The notes beneath the pieces were generated by a model that worked only from the letters and a program-made list of their open reading frames with translations, ran no database searches and was not told the origin of the DNA. 64,000 bases of DNA from Pontivivens sp032464575 (lineage in GTDB: Bacteria; Pseudomonadota; Alphaproteobacteria; Rhodobacterales; Rhodobacteraceae): assembly GCA_032464575.1 (NCBI GenBank), contig JAWDKM010000003.1, positions 310,001 to 374,000 of the forward strand, in the 5' to 3' direction. The translations under genes were made by a program, and so were the position numbers. Position 1 is the first letter of the stretch. The number at the start of each line of letters is the position of its first letter. Positions 44,165 to 53,275 of this stretch are shown here, in pieces.

Positions 44165-45166
44165 ATGAAGTTCCTGACGACCGCCGCGATGATCGCGGCC
44201 ACCACCATGACTGCGCTGCCGGCGCTTGCCGACTGCGACGACGGCGAGATCGTCATCAAGTTCAGCCACGTCACCAACACCGACCGTCACCCCAAGGGCA
44301 TCGCCGCGTCGCTGCTCGCCGAGCGCGTGAATGCCGAGATGGACGGCACCGCCTGCATGGAGGTCTACCCGTCCTCCCAGCTCTACAACGACGACCAGGT
44401 GCTGGAGGCGATGCTGCAGGGCGACGTCCAGATGGCGGCACCCTCGCTGTCGAAGTTCGAGCAGTTCACCCGCGTCTTCCGCATCTTCGACCTGCCGTTC
44501 ATGTTCGAGAACATCGAGGCCGTCGATACCTTCCAGGCATCCGACACCGGTCAGGCGATGATGGAGAGCATGGTGCGCCGCGGCCTGCGGGGCCTTGCCT
44601 ACTGGCACAACGGGATGAAGCAGATGTCGGCGAACGTGCCGCTCGTCGCGCCGTCCGACGCCGATGGCCTGAAGTTCCGCGTGCAGGCCTCCGACGTGCT
44701 CGTGGCCCAGATGGAGGCGATGGGTGCCAGCCCGCAGCCCATGGCCTTCTCCGAGGTCTACGGAGCGCTCCAGACCGGTGTCGTCGACGGGCAGGAGAAC
44801 ACCTGGTCCAACATCTACGGCCAGAAGTTCTTCGAGGTGCAGGACGGCATCACCGAGACCAACCACGGCATCATCGACTACCTCGTCGTGACGTCCGAGG
44901 AGTGGTGGCAGGGCCTGGAGCCGGAGGTGCGCGACCAGCTCGCCACGATCCTCGCCGAGGTGACGGAGACGCGGAACGCGGAATCCTTCAACGTGAACCA
45001 GGAGAACCGGCAGGCGATCCTGGATGCGGGCGGCACCATCCGCGAGCTCACCGATGAAGAGCGCCAGCTCTGGGTCGACACCATGCGTCCCGTCTGGGAC
45101 CAGTTCGTCGACGACGTGGGTCAGGAGAACATCGACGCGGCCCAGGCGATCAACGCCTCCATGTAG
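44165..45166 (+). CDS. dctP: TRAP transporter C4-dicarboxylate periplasmic binding protein
   Basis: A 333-residue periplasmic substrate-binding protein. The signal peptide spans residues 1-22 (ending ALPALA). Typical DctP landmarks are VIKFSHVTNTDRHPKG, PSSQLYNDDQ, KFRVQASDVLVAQMEAMG with the conserved carboxylate-binding Arg, and GVVDGQENTWSNI. It delivers malate, succinate or fumarate to the DctQM membrane components. It is controlled by the adjacent dctBD. A hairpin separates it from dctQ, which would favour excess binding protein. Confidence 0.96.
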   Translation: MKFLTTAAMIAATTMTALPALADCDDGEIVIKFSHVTNTDRHPKGIAASLLAERVNAEMDGTACMEVYPSSQLYNDDQVLEAMLQGDVQMAAPSLSKFEQFTRVFRIFDLPFMFENIEAVDTFQASDTGQAMMESMVRRGLRGLAYWHNGMKQMSANVPLVAPSDADGLKFRVQASDVLVAQMEAMGASPQPMAFSEVYGALQTGVVDGQENTWSNIYGQKFFEVQDGITETNHGIIDYLVVTSEEWWQGLEPEVRDQLATILAEVTETRNAESFNVNQENRQAILDAGGTIRELTDEERQLWVDTMRPVWDQFVDDVGQENIDAAQAINASM

Positions 45167-45190
45167 TGGCCGCGCCGTCGGCTGAGACAA

Positions 45191-45217
45191 GGGCGGCCCC
45201 ACCCGTACGGGCCGCCC
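45191..45217 (+). terminator. Hairpin between dctP and dctQ (attenuator or RNA-stability element)
   Basis: GGGCGGCCC (45191-45199) and GGGCCGCCC (45209-45217) form a perfect 9-base stem with a 9-base loop. No U-tract follows, so it may stabilise the dctP message and partially terminate, giving more DctP than DctQM. Such intercistronic hairpins are common after binding-protein genes. Confidence 0.7.
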
Positions 45218-45250
45218 GCACCCATAACGAACACCCGTGGAGGATCGGCC

Positions 45251-45958
45251 ATGAGCACGGCCACGCGACACGCCGCGCAGGGAAGCGCGTTCACCCGCTT
45301 CGTCAGCGCCTTCGAGGAGAACATGATCGCGCTCCTGCTCGCGCTCATGACGGCCATCACCTTCGCCAACGTGGTGCTGCGCTACGGCTTCGGCACCGGG
45401 CTGCTCTGGGGGCTGGAGGTGACGACCTATCTCTTCGCCTGGCTGGTGCTCTTCGGCATGAGCTACGCGGTGAAGATCACGGCGCATCTGGGCGTGGACG
45501 CGATCACCGCGCGGCTCCCCTCGCGCCCCCGCCGGATCATGGCGTTGCTGGCTGCCGCGGTTTGTCTCGCCTATGCCGGGCTCCTGACGAAGGGGGCGTG
45601 GGACTACTGGGCGCCGTTCGCCAATCTCGACCAGACCACGGGGCGCTGGTTTCCCACGGGGCTAAACGAGAACACGCGGGAGAACGGCTGGTACGAGACG
45701 CAATACGTGCCGATGTTCGACTGGCTGCGCTTCATCGAGGGTTGGCTGCTGATCGAGGGTGATCCGCCCTTCGCCAAGATGCCGCGCGTCATCCCCTATT
45801 TCATCCTGCCCTTCGGCTGCGCGCTGCTGCTGTTCCGCCTGATCCAGGCGACCGTGCGGATCGTGCGCGGCACGCAGGACAGCCTGATCGTCAGCCACGA
45901 GGCCGAGGAGGCGGTGGAGGATGCCGCCGCTACCCTCGCGAAAGAGGAGCGTCGCTGA
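45251..45958 (+). CDS. dctQ: TRAP transporter small permease subunit
   Basis: A 235-residue membrane protein with four hydrophobic segments, the DctQ topology. Landmarks are TFANVVLRYGF, LLWGLEVTTYLFAWLVLFGMSYAV, and HLGVDAI near the first half. A longer loop lies between the third and fourth segments (about residues 120-175). It pairs with DctM and DctP to import C4-dicarboxylates using the Na+ or H+ gradient. It overlaps dctM by one base (TGATG). Confidence 0.95.
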   Translation: MSTATRHAAQGSAFTRFVSAFEENMIALLLALMTAITFANVVLRYGFGTGLLWGLEVTTYLFAWLVLFGMSYAVKITAHLGVDAITARLPSRPRRIMALLAAAVCLAYAGLLTKGAWDYWAPFANLDQTTGRWFPTGLNENTRENGWYETQYVPMFDWLRFIEGWLLIEGDPPFAKMPRVIPYFILPFGCALLLFRLIQATVRIVRGTQDSLIVSHEAEEAVEDAAATLAKEERR

Positions 45959-47400
45959 TGGAAGTCGCGGTCCTGTTCATCTGCGTCGTCGCACTGCTGC
46001 TGATCGGCGTGCCGATCGCCATCGCGCTCGGCTTTTCGTCGATGCTGTTCCTTCTGGTGCTCAGCGACACCTCGCTCGCCTCCATCGCGCAGTCGCTGTT
46101 CCAGGCGATGGCGGGGCACTACACGCTCCTGGCGATCCCGTTCTTCATCCTCGCGTCGTCCTTCATGTCGACGGGCGGGGTGGCGCGGCGGATCATCCGC
46201 TTCTCCATCGCCTGCGTGGGGCACCTGCGCGGCGGGCTCGCCATCGCGGGGGTGTTCGCCTGCATGATCTTCGCGGCGCTCTCGGGCTCCTCTCCGGCCA
46301 CGGTGGTCGCCATCGGGACCATCGTGATCGCGGCGATGCGCAAGGTGGGCTACACCAAGGAGTTCGCGGCCGGCGTCATCTGCAACGCGGGCACGCTCGG
46401 CATCCTGATCCCGCCCTCGATCGTGATGGTGGTCTACGCCTCCGCCACGGACGTGTCGGTGGGCCGGATGTTCCTCGCAGGGGTCATTCCGGGCCTCATG
46501 GCGGGGCTGATGCTGATGATCGCGATCTACGTCATGGCCCGCATCCGCGACATGCCCAAGGGCGAGTGGCAGGGCTGGGGCGAGATCTGGGCGAGTTTCA
46601 AGGACGCGTTCTGGGGCCTGATGCTGATCGCCATCATCATGATCGGGATCTACGGCATTCCGGGCATCACGGGCGCGATCTTCACGCCTACAGAAGCGGC
46701 GGCCGTGGCCTCGGTCTACGCCTTCATCGTGGCCTGCTTCGTCTATCGCGACATGGGTCCGCTGAAGCCGCAGCGGGAGGCGCGGAGCCTGTCGGCGGCG
46801 GCGGTTGACGTGCTTGACGCGCCCACGGGGCGGCCCCGGCCGTTCCTGTCCGCACCCTGGACACTGGTCACCGCACTGGTGCACCGCGACACACGCGCGG
46901 TGCTCTTCGATGCTGGCAAGCTGACGGTTACGCTGATGTTCATCATCGCCAACGCGCTGATCCTCAAGCACGTGCTGACCGACGAGCAGATCCCGCAGCA
47001 TATCGCGAACTCCATGCTGGAGCTCGGCCTCGGCCCCGTGATGTTCCTCATCATGGTCAACGTGATCCTGCTGATCGGCGGCCAGTTCATGGAGCCTTCG
47101 GGCCTCCTGATCATCGTGGCACCTCTGGTCTTCCCGATCGCCATCGCGCTGGGCATCGATCCGATCCACCTGGGCATCATCATGGTGGTGAACATGGAGA
47201 TCGGGATGATCACGCCGCCGGTGGGGCTGAACCTCTTCGTGACCTCGGGCGTGGCGCGAATGCCGATGATGGGCGTGGTGAAGGCCGCGCTGCCGTTCCT
47301 GGGCGTGCTCTTCATCTTCCTGATCATGGTGACCTACATCCCGGCGCTCTCGACCTTCCTGCCGACGCTGGTAATGGGGCCGGAGATCGTCTCGCAATAA
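45958..47400 (+). CDS. dctM: TRAP transporter large permease subunit
   Basis: A 480-residue membrane protein with about twelve hydrophobic segments. DctM landmarks are IPFFILASSFMSTGGVARR, FAALSGSSPATVVAIGTI, GILIPPSIVMVVYA and MEIGMITPPVGLNLFV. It is somewhat longer than many DctM proteins because of a hydrophilic insert near residues 262-300 (QREARSLSAAAVDVLD). It forms the translocation channel with DctQ. A weak hairpin follows at 47406-47436. Confidence 0.95.
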   Translation: MEVAVLFICVVALLLIGVPIAIALGFSSMLFLLVLSDTSLASIAQSLFQAMAGHYTLLAIPFFILASSFMSTGGVARRIIRFSIACVGHLRGGLAIAGVFACMIFAALSGSSPATVVAIGTIVIAAMRKVGYTKEFAAGVICNAGTLGILIPPSIVMVVYASATDVSVGRMFLAGVIPGLMAGLMLMIAIYVMARIRDMPKGEWQGWGEIWASFKDAFWGLMLIAIIMIGIYGIPGITGAIFTPTEAAAVASVYAFIVACFVYRDMGPLKPQREARSLSAAAVDVLDAPTGRPRPFLSAPWTLVTALVHRDTRAVLFDAGKLTVTLMFIIANALILKHVLTDEQIPQHIANSMLELGLGPVMFLIMVNVILLIGGQFMEPSGLLIIVAPLVFPIAIALGIDPIHLGIIMVVNMEIGMITPPVGLNLFVTSGVARMPMMGVVKAALPFLGVLFIFLIMVTYIPALSTFLPTLVMGPEIVSQ

Positions 47401-47405
47401 GACTG

Positions 47406-47436
47406 CGGCCCGGGTGGAACGACACCGTCCGGGCCG
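47406..47436 (+). terminator. Likely terminator after dctPQM
   Basis: CGGCCCGG (47406-47413) and CCGGGCCG (47429-47436) form an 8-base stem 6 bases after the dctM stop, followed by GGTTTCT. The T-tract is short, so termination may be partial. Confidence 0.6.
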
Positions 47437-47448
47437 GGTTTCTCACTC

Positions 47449-48027
47449 ATGGGGAAGGTGAGGGACTGGACCGCGGCGCTGACCGCGGAGGGGGCGGGGC
47501 GGCGCAAGCTTGCCCTCGCCTCGTTTCTCGAAAGCACCGTGGTGCCCGTGCCGCTGGAAGTGCTGGTCGCACCACTGATGTTTGCCCATCCCCGCAATGC
47601 GCTGCGCGTCGCCACGGCGATCTGGATCGGCTGCCTGATCGGCGCACTGGTATTCTACGGGCTGGCACTGCTGCTCTACGATCCCGTTGTCGCACCGCTG
47701 CTCGCCTGGCTCGGCCTCGGCGGCGAGTTGGAGGAGATGCGCCGTCGGCTGGGGGAGGAGGGGGTCTTTACCGTCATCTTCCTGCTGTCGCTCACGCCTG
47801 TCCCGTTCCAGATCGCGACGCTCGGGGCCGGGGCGGCGCAGGCGAACCTGCTGCCCTTCATAGCCGCCGTCGCCTTGTCGCGCGGCATCCGCTACTTCGG
47901 TCTCGCGCTGCTGGCGGTCTGGCTCGGTCCGCGGGTGGAACGGCTGCTGCGCGGTCGGCTGGCGCATGTGGCGGGCGCGGCGCTGGTGGTGCTGATCGGC
48001 TGGCTGGGGTGGAGCCTGCTGACCTGA
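47449..48027 (+). CDS. DedA/SNARE-associated family membrane protein (YqaA-like)
   Basis: A 192-residue inner-membrane protein with about five hydrophobic segments. It carries the family-like ESTVVPVPLEVLVAPLMFAHP near residues 28-48 and LSLTPVPFQIATLGAGAAQ near residues 114-132. DedA relatives flip lipids or serve membrane homeostasis, and YqaA members are poorly studied. It may be read through from the dct operon, since the gap is only 48 bases with a weak terminator. Confidence 0.85.
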   Translation: MGKVRDWTAALTAEGAGRRKLALASFLESTVVPVPLEVLVAPLMFAHPRNALRVATAIWIGCLIGALVFYGLALLLYDPVVAPLLAWLGLGGELEEMRRRLGEEGVFTVIFLLSLTPVPFQIATLGAGAAQANLLPFIAAVALSRGIRYFGLALLAVWLGPRVERLLRGRLAHVAGAALVVLIGWLGWSLLT

Positions 48028-48040
48028 CCGCTGAAATGCA

Positions 48041-48068
48041 AAGCGCCGCCAGGTGAGGGGCGGCGCTT
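48041..48068. terminator. Bidirectional terminator between convergent genes
   Basis: AAGCGCCGCC (48041-48050) and GGCGGCGCTT (48059-48068) make a perfect 10-base stem with an 8-base loop between the YqaA-like gene and the binding-protein gene that face each other. Confidence 0.8.
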
Positions 48069-48084
48069 CGGTCAGTCGATCACA

Positions 48085-49380
48085 TCAGGAAGGGGCGTTG
48101 CAGCTCCGCCGCGGCAGTCCCGTCTGCTGGGTGAAGACGCCGGAGGCCGCCGCGATCGCTGCATCGACCACCGCGTCATCGGCGGCGACGTAATCGCCGT
48201 AATTCTCCCACCGGCGGAACTGGGCGTCGTACTCGATGACCTGCAGGAGCCCGCCGCCGGAATGGTCGCCGCAGGACATGTTGAGCGGCGGGGCGAGGGT
48301 GCCGAAGCCCTTCGCCTCGATCTCCTCGGCTGTGAGGTCCAGCGTCTCCAGCCCCCGGCGCATCGCCTCGCCCGTCAGGCGGTCACCTTCGGCGAACGCC
48401 ATCCCGGCCTTCGCCGCCTCGACGAGGTAGAGCCCGGCGGTCAGCCCGCGGTTGTAGTCGATGTCACCGATATTGTTCATCGTGCCGTGGCCGCGCCCGC
48501 CGAAATAGACCATCTCGTTCAGGTCGTTATAGGCCGCGACGTCGTGGCCGACGCCGGACATCGACATGGCGCGCATGCCGTCCGCGGCGGGGCCGATCTG
48601 GCGCATCATCAGCTCCAGCGTCGTCCACCAGATGCCCATCATCTGCTCGCGCGGATACTGGACGGCGGCCGCCGTGCCGATGCTGACGGCAGTCATGCGG
48701 CCCACGGTCCACAGGATCACGCGGTCGGGCTGGCTCTGCGCGATCGCGCCCCAGACGGCGCGCTGATCGTCACCCGGAGGGGCCACGGGGTGCAGGTCGA
48801 GGGTGAACCCCTCCCGCTGCGCGATCCCCTGCAAGAGCGGGATCGCCTCCTGCCCGAAGAGGCTGTCATGGTAGACATAGGCGACGCGCCGCCCCTCGAG
48901 CCCACCGAGTTCCGCCTCGAAATGCTCGATCATCGCGGAGGCGGCCTGGTAGTAGTTGGCCGGGAAGGCAAAGGAGTTCGGGAACGCTTGGCCATCGGCC
49001 ACCGCCGTCTGGCCGAGCCCGCCATTCATCACCGGCACGCCGACCTGGAAGGCCATGCGGTTGAGCGCATAGGCGCCCTCGGTCGAGGAGGGGATGGCGA
49101 CCACGGCACCCTGCGCCGCCAGCTCCTGATAGCACTGCACATGTCCGTCGAGCGTGTAGCGCGTCTCGCACGACACGACCTCGACATCGACACCGTTCAC
49201 GCCGCCATCGCGGACATTGGCGAGCGTGACATAGTCGGCGAGGCCATCGTGGAAGGAAATCGAGATGGGCGCGACTTCGCTTTCATGCGAGGTCAGGACA
49301 CCGATCTTGACGGTCTGCGCCTGAGTTGCGGTGACCGCCAAGGCAGCCGAAAGTGCTGTCAAAGCCAATACTCTGCGCAT
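48085..49380 (-). CDS. Branched-chain-amino-acid-type ABC transporter substrate-binding protein
   Basis: A 431-residue periplasmic protein. The signal peptide (residues 1-21) ends in ATQAQ, and the mature protein starts TVKIGVLTSHESE. The type I binding fold (Peripla_BP_6, LivK-like) shows in VAIPSSTEGAYALN, VAYVYHDSLFGQEAI and ADGMRAMSMSG. No permease or ATPase gene is nearby, so it is either an orphan serving a distant transporter or a sensor component. Two cysteines near the N-terminal part (VVSCETRYT, VQCYQEL) may form a disulfide. Confidence 0.9.
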   Translation of the reverse strand: MRRVLALTALSAALAVTATQAQTVKIGVLTSHESEVAPISISFHDGLADYVTLANVRDGGVNGVDVEVVSCETRYTLDGHVQCYQELAAQGAVVAIPSSTEGAYALNRMAFQVGVPVMNGGLGQTAVADGQAFPNSFAFPANYYQAASAMIEHFEAELGGLEGRRVAYVYHDSLFGQEAIPLLQGIAQREGFTLDLHPVAPPGDDQRAVWGAIAQSQPDRVILWTVGRMTAVSIGTAAAVQYPREQMMGIWWTTLELMMRQIGPAADGMRAMSMSGVGHDVAAYNDLNEMVYFGGRGHGTMNNIGDIDYNRGLTAGLYLVEAAKAGMAFAEGDRLTGEAMRRGLETLDLTAEEIEAKGFGTLAPPLNMSCGDHSGGGLLQVIEYDAQFRRWENYGDYVAADDAVVDAAIAAASGVFTQQTGLPRRSCNAPS

Positions 49381-49486
49381 TGCTCATCCCCGAAGTTGTT
49401 TAAATTTTCGGCAAACTTCGCAGGACTATTCGCATTTTCGCCATAATGACGTAAGGACAGCCTTCGGGTGACGCTGCGTAATTATG

Positions 49487-49936
49487 TCAGTTCTGCAACG
49501 ACTGCTCCGCGCGCTGACGGGCGAGACCGCTGTCGCGGTCGGAAATGCCGAGCAAGCCCACGACGGTGCGCAGCAGGGCGTTCTCGTCCTCGCTCCGGTC
49601 GTTGTCGGCGAGGGCGACGCGCCATAGCGCCTCGGCAATCGCGTCACGCTCCTCGTAGGGAACGGCTTCCTTGAGCACGCGGGTAAAGCGGACGGTGTCG
49701 GCGGCCTCGGCCTCGACCTTCTCGGCATGGAGGCGCATCTCCGTCGCCTCCTCCCGCGTCATGTCGTAGTGATGGATCAGCACGTCTTCGATCATGTCAC
49801 GCTCGACCGAGTCGTAGCTGTCGTCGGCGCGGGCGACGCGGACCATCAGGGCGGCGATGGCGATCTGGGAGTCGTCGCCGGTAATGGGCTCGGGCGGCAG
49901 CTCGCCCCGGAGCATCTTCAAGAGATCCTGGAACAT
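49487..49936 (-). CDS. TerB-family (tellurite resistance-like) protein
   Basis: A 149-residue helical protein with the TerB-like layout: IAIAALMVRVARADDSYDSVE near residues 25-45 and a second acidic helix AEALWRVALADNDRSEDENALL. These regions carry the Asp/Glu metal-binding pattern of the family. TerB-like proteins outside ter operons have no settled function. It overlaps the gpt stop by one base (TGATG), so the two are probably co-translated. Confidence 0.88.
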   Translation of the reverse strand: MFQDLLKMLRGELPPEPITGDDSQIAIAALMVRVARADDSYDSVERDMIEDVLIHHYDMTREEATEMRLHAEKVEAEAADTVRFTRVLKEAVPYEERDAIAEALWRVALADNDRSEDENALLRTVVGLLGISDRDSGLARQRAEQSLQN

Positions 49937-50442
49937 CAGTCGGTCCCCCGATACGGCTCGACATATTGCAGCGCCATGTCCCAGGGGAAGAAGATCCAGG
50001 TGTCCTGGCTCACCTCGGTGATGAAGGTGTCGACCATGGGGCGGCCCTTGGGCTTGGCATAGACCGTCGCGAAATGCGCCTTGGGATACATCCGGCGGAC
50101 GAGCTCCAGCGTCTTGCCGCTGTCCACGAGGTCGTCGACGATCAGCACGCCCTCGCCGTCGCCCATCAGCTCCGCATCGGGGGCCTTCAGCACCTCGGCC
50201 TCGGCCCGGGTCTGGTGCGAGTAGGACTTCACGCTGATCGTGTCGACCGTGCGGATGTCCAGCTCGCGCGCCACGATCATCGCGGGCGCCATGCCGCCGC
50301 GCGTGATGGCGACGACCGCCCGCCAGGACCCGCCTGCGCCCGGCCCGTCATTCTCCAACCGCCAGGCCAGCGCCCGGCTGTCCCGGTGGATCTGGTCCCA
50401 GGAGATGTGGAACCCCTTCTCGTGCGGCAGGCGATCGTTCAT
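49936..50442 (-). CDS. gpt: Xanthine-guanine phosphoribosyltransferase
   Basis: A 168-residue purine salvage enzyme that converts xanthine and guanine plus PRPP to XMP and GMP. The PRPP-binding motif VLIVDDLVDSGKT is at about residues 101-113. An N-terminal VVAITRGGMAPAMI loop and a C-terminal WIFFPWDM base-binding segment are present. The length fits E. coli Gpt. It is first of a gpt-terB pair, with its promoter in the gap 50443-50638. Confidence 0.94.
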   Translation of the reverse strand: MNDRLPHEKGFHISWDQIHRDSRALAWRLENDGPGAGGSWRAVVAITRGGMAPAMIVARELDIRTVDTISVKSYSHQTRAEAEVLKAPDAELMGDGEGVLIVDDLVDSGKTLELVRRMYPKAHFATVYAKPKGRPMVDTFITEVSQDTWIFFPWDMALQYVEPYRGTD

Positions 50443-50638
50443 GGCGCGGTCACTCCACAGCTATCCTTCGATCCCGTGGTCCTAGCGCTCCGGCGGGTCC
50501 GCCTCAATGGCCTGTTGCCATTTTGACGCCGAGCGCGGCTGCGGTGACACCCGGCAGGTTCGCGAGACGTGGTGTATCGCGCTGACTGGCGGCTACTTTG
50601 GCGGGCCGGGAGCGTGTCGCTTGGGCGCGCCTCGCTGG

Positions 50639-51718
50639 TCACTGAAGTCGTTCCATGTAGCACAGCTCCCGCACCACGCGAAACCCGCCGCTCTTCGTTC
50701 GGTAGGTCGGATCAGAACGACCCCGTGACGCTGGGCGACCGTGATCCATCGCTCCCGTGTACACTCCGCCTTTCACGACGCGCCGCGCACAATCAGGATC
50801 ACTGGCCGCTGCCAGATCCGCACTCGACGTGCCCAGATCCGCATGGCGATCCGTCCAGCAGGACATCGTCTCTTCAAGAAGGTTGCCGTCCATGTGCCGC
50901 AGGCCCCACGGGTTGGCTGCGTCGAGCTCGTCGACCGGCACCGGATAGCCGCGAGAGACCAGATCGGGCCGCGGCTCGCCCAGCATGCGCTCGGTGGCAC
51001 GGCCCAGGAAGTTGGCCTGGTCGGTCGTGATCTCGTCCCCGCGCGAAAACGGCGTCTGCGTGCCGGCGCGCGCGGCATACTCCCACTCCGCCTCGGTCGG
51101 CAAGCGATAGACCTCCGCCCCGACCTGATCATTCAGCCAGTCCACGTACAGCAGCTTGTCGTTGTAGGAGACGCGGAAGACCGGATGGCGCATCGTCATC
51201 TCGACCCGGAAGATGGTCGAGCCGGCCCCGGCGGCGAGCATGGACATGGGCGGAACGTAGCCGCCGCAACCGCCGCCGTCGACGCAGGCCATCCACTCGC
51301 CGATCGTGACCTCGTCTCGGCCCATGGCGATGGGCAGGTCGATCTCCACCCGGCGAAGCGGCCCTTCGTGTTCGGCGATGTAGGGATCCTCCGGTGTCAC
51401 GGGCCGGATCGGGATGTCCCAGTGGACGTTGTTGCGCGACTCGCCCGGCGGGCCGCCCATCGTGAATTCGCCCAGCGGCAGGACGATCATGACGGGGCAG
51501 GCCTCGCACTCCTGAAAGGACGCGAGGGGCGGCAGGTCCGATGGGTTCCCGCTGGCGCTCTGACCGGTTGCGGGCAGGGCGGCGAAGAGGATCGCAGCGC
51601 ACAGCAGCTTTCGTGCGAGTCCGGTCGATCCTACAGCACTGACTGAGCTCCGACTTTGCGTGGCCCCCTGATCTTCCGCACCCACCTTGCGAAACCGACG
51701 TCCCGCGGCTCGGAGCAT
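50639..51718 (-). CDS. Secreted formylglycine-generating-enzyme-like (SUMF1) protein
   Basis: A 359-residue protein. The hydrophobic stretch KLLCAAILFAALPATGQSA (about residues 36-54) reads as a signal peptide with a long N-region. The FGE-sulfatase fold follows, with MIVLPLGEFTMGGPPGE, GRDEVTIGEWMACVD, YRLPTEAEWEYAARAGTQTP, the core HMDGNLLEETMSCW, and the terminal SGGFRVVREL. Family members modify sulfatases, act on ergothioneine precursors, or have other roles; no sulfatase lies in the window. The start at 51718 lies 5 bases after the LysE stop. A GTG start nearer the hydrophobic segment would be equally plausible for a normal signal peptide. Confidence 0.85.
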   Translation of the reverse strand: MLRAAGRRFRKVGAEDQGATQSRSSVSAVGSTGLARKLLCAAILFAALPATGQSASGNPSDLPPLASFQECEACPVMIVLPLGEFTMGGPPGESRNNVHWDIPIRPVTPEDPYIAEHEGPLRRVEIDLPIAMGRDEVTIGEWMACVDGGGCGGYVPPMSMLAAGAGSTIFRVEMTMRHPVFRVSYNDKLLYVDWLNDQVGAEVYRLPTEAEWEYAARAGTQTPFSRGDEITTDQANFLGRATERMLGEPRPDLVSRGYPVPVDELDAANPWGLRHMDGNLLEETMSCWTDRHADLGTSSADLAAASDPDCARRVVKGGVYTGAMDHGRPASRGRSDPTYRTKSGGFRVVRELCYMERLQ

Positions 51719-51723
51719 CACGG

Positions 51724-52326
51724 TCAACGCTCCAGAAGCAGGCGGAGCCCCAGCGCGCCGAGGATGACGGAGGTCACCCGGTCGAGCGTTCGCTTGGCTC
51801 GCAGATAGGCGCCGCCCACGGCGGGGCGGCTCATGGCGAGGGCGAGGAGGGCGTAGAACGCGACCTCCAGCACTAGGTGGTTGGCGGCGATGGCGATGCT
51901 CGTGACCGGCGGCAGGTTCGGTGGGAAGATCACCACCAGCACCGCTCCGGCGAAGAGCACCGATTTCGGGTTGCCGATGTTGACGAGAAAGCCGCGCAGG
52001 AAGGGCCGACTGTGCCGCGCCCCGGCCGCCTCGACCGGGGCGCCCGCGCTGCGCCACATGTTCCAGGCGAGCCAGATGAGGTAGAGCGCTCCGGCCGTCT
52101 TCATCCCCGTATAGGCCCAGGGGAAGAGGGTGAAGAGCGCGTCGAGCCCAAGCAGTGCCGCCAGCGTCCAGAGTGCGGCCATGGTGGCGAGGCCCAGCCC
52201 TGTCTCGAAGCCAGCGCGCCAGCCGCCCGTCCGCCCGGCGCGCATGGCCAGCAGAAGCGCTGGTCCCGGCGCGATGACCGCCGCAAGCAGGGCGAGGTTG
52301 AAGGCGATCAGGCTGTCGGCGCCCAT
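51724..52326 (-). CDS. LysE family amino acid/solute exporter
   Basis: A 200-residue inner-membrane transporter with six hydrophobic segments. Landmarks are FNLALLAAVIAPGPALLLAMRAG at the N-terminus and FLVNIGNPKSVLFAGAVLVV in the middle, the LysE/RhtB signatures. The substrate is unknown. It starts 4 bases after fabI, so the order fabI-LysE-FGE may be one transcript. Confidence 0.92.
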   Translation of the reverse strand: MGADSLIAFNLALLAAVIAPGPALLLAMRAGRTGGWRAGFETGLGLATMAALWTLAALLGLDALFTLFPWAYTGMKTAGALYLIWLAWNMWRSAGAPVEAAGARHSRPFLRGFLVNIGNPKSVLFAGAVLVVIFPPNLPPVTSIAIAANHLVLEVAFYALLALAMSRPAVGGAYLRAKRTLDRVTSVILGALGLRLLLER

Positions 52327-52330
52327 GAGG

Positions 52331-53167
52331 TCATTCCGCCGCAGGCTTGCGCCCGACGGTGACGTCGATATCGGGGGCGTCCTCGGCCTTCATGCCGACG
52401 ACGTGGTAGCCGCTGTCGACATGGTGGTTCTCGCCCGTCACGCCCGACGACAGATCGCTCAGCAGGTAGAGCGCCGACTTGCCTACATCCATCGTAGTCA
52501 CGTTGCGCCGCAGCGGGGAGTTCAGCTCGTTCCACTTCAGGATGTAGCGGAAGTCGCCGATGCCCGAGGCGGCGAGCGTCTTGATCGGCCCGGCGGAGAG
52601 CGCATTGACCCGGATGCCTTTCGGCCCGAGATCCATGGCGAGGTACTTGACCGACGCCTCCAGCCCGGCCTTAGCCACGCCCATCACGTTGTAATGCGGC
52701 ATGACCTTCTCGGCCCCGTAATAGGTGAGTGTCAGCGCCGAGGCGCCTTCGTTCATCATCTTCTCCGCCCGCTGCATTACGGCGGTGAAGGAATAGACGG
52801 AGATGTCCATCGTCATGCGGAAGTTCGCGGGCGTGGTATCGACATAGCGGCCACGCAGCTCGTTCTTGTCGGAGAAGCCAATGGCGTGAACTACGAAATC
52901 GAGGCTGCCCCAGCGGTCCTTCAGCTCGGCGAAGACGGCGTCCATGCTCGCCTCGTCGCTCACGTCGCAGGGCAGCACGATGTCGGAGCCCAGCGATTCC
53001 GCCAACGGCTTCACCCGCTTTCCGAGTGCCTCGCCCTGGTAGGTGAAGGCCATGTCGGCGCCTGCGTCGTGCAGCGCGCGCGCGACACCCCAGGCAATGG
53101 ACTTGTCGTTGGCGAGGCCCATGATGAGCCCGCGTTTCCCAGCCATGAGTCCGGACATGTCGCTCAT
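52331..53167 (-). CDS. fabI: Enoyl-[acyl-carrier-protein] reductase (NADH)
   Basis: A 278-residue SDR-fold enzyme for the last step of each fatty acid elongation cycle. FabI landmarks are KRGLIMGLANDKSIAWGVARAL, SLDFVVHAIGF, and the catalytic Tyr-x6-Lys in HYNVMGVAKAGLEASVKYLA. The substrate-loop region is SAGPIKTLAASGIGDF. The first of three clustered Met codons (53167) has a GGAG about 8 bases upstream. It is the likely target of triclosan-type inhibitors. The LysE gene follows closely. Confidence 0.96.
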   Translation of the reverse strand: MSDMSGLMAGKRGLIMGLANDKSIAWGVARALHDAGADMAFTYQGEALGKRVKPLAESLGSDIVLPCDVSDEASMDAVFAELKDRWGSLDFVVHAIGFSDKNELRGRYVDTTPANFRMTMDISVYSFTAVMQRAEKMMNEGASALTLTYYGAEKVMPHYNVMGVAKAGLEASVKYLAMDLGPKGIRVNALSAGPIKTLAASGIGDFRYILKWNELNSPLRRNVTTMDVGKSALYLLSDLSSGVTGENHHVDSGYHVVGMKAEDAPDIDVTVGRKPAAE

Positions 53168-53275
53168 CGGGGGGGCTCCGCTCTTGTTCTTGTGGTTGCA
53201 CCGCTTTACGTCAGAAAAAACGGCGCTTCAAGGAAATGTCCTAGCGTCACGAGCGAGGTTTCAAAGGAGAATTCC

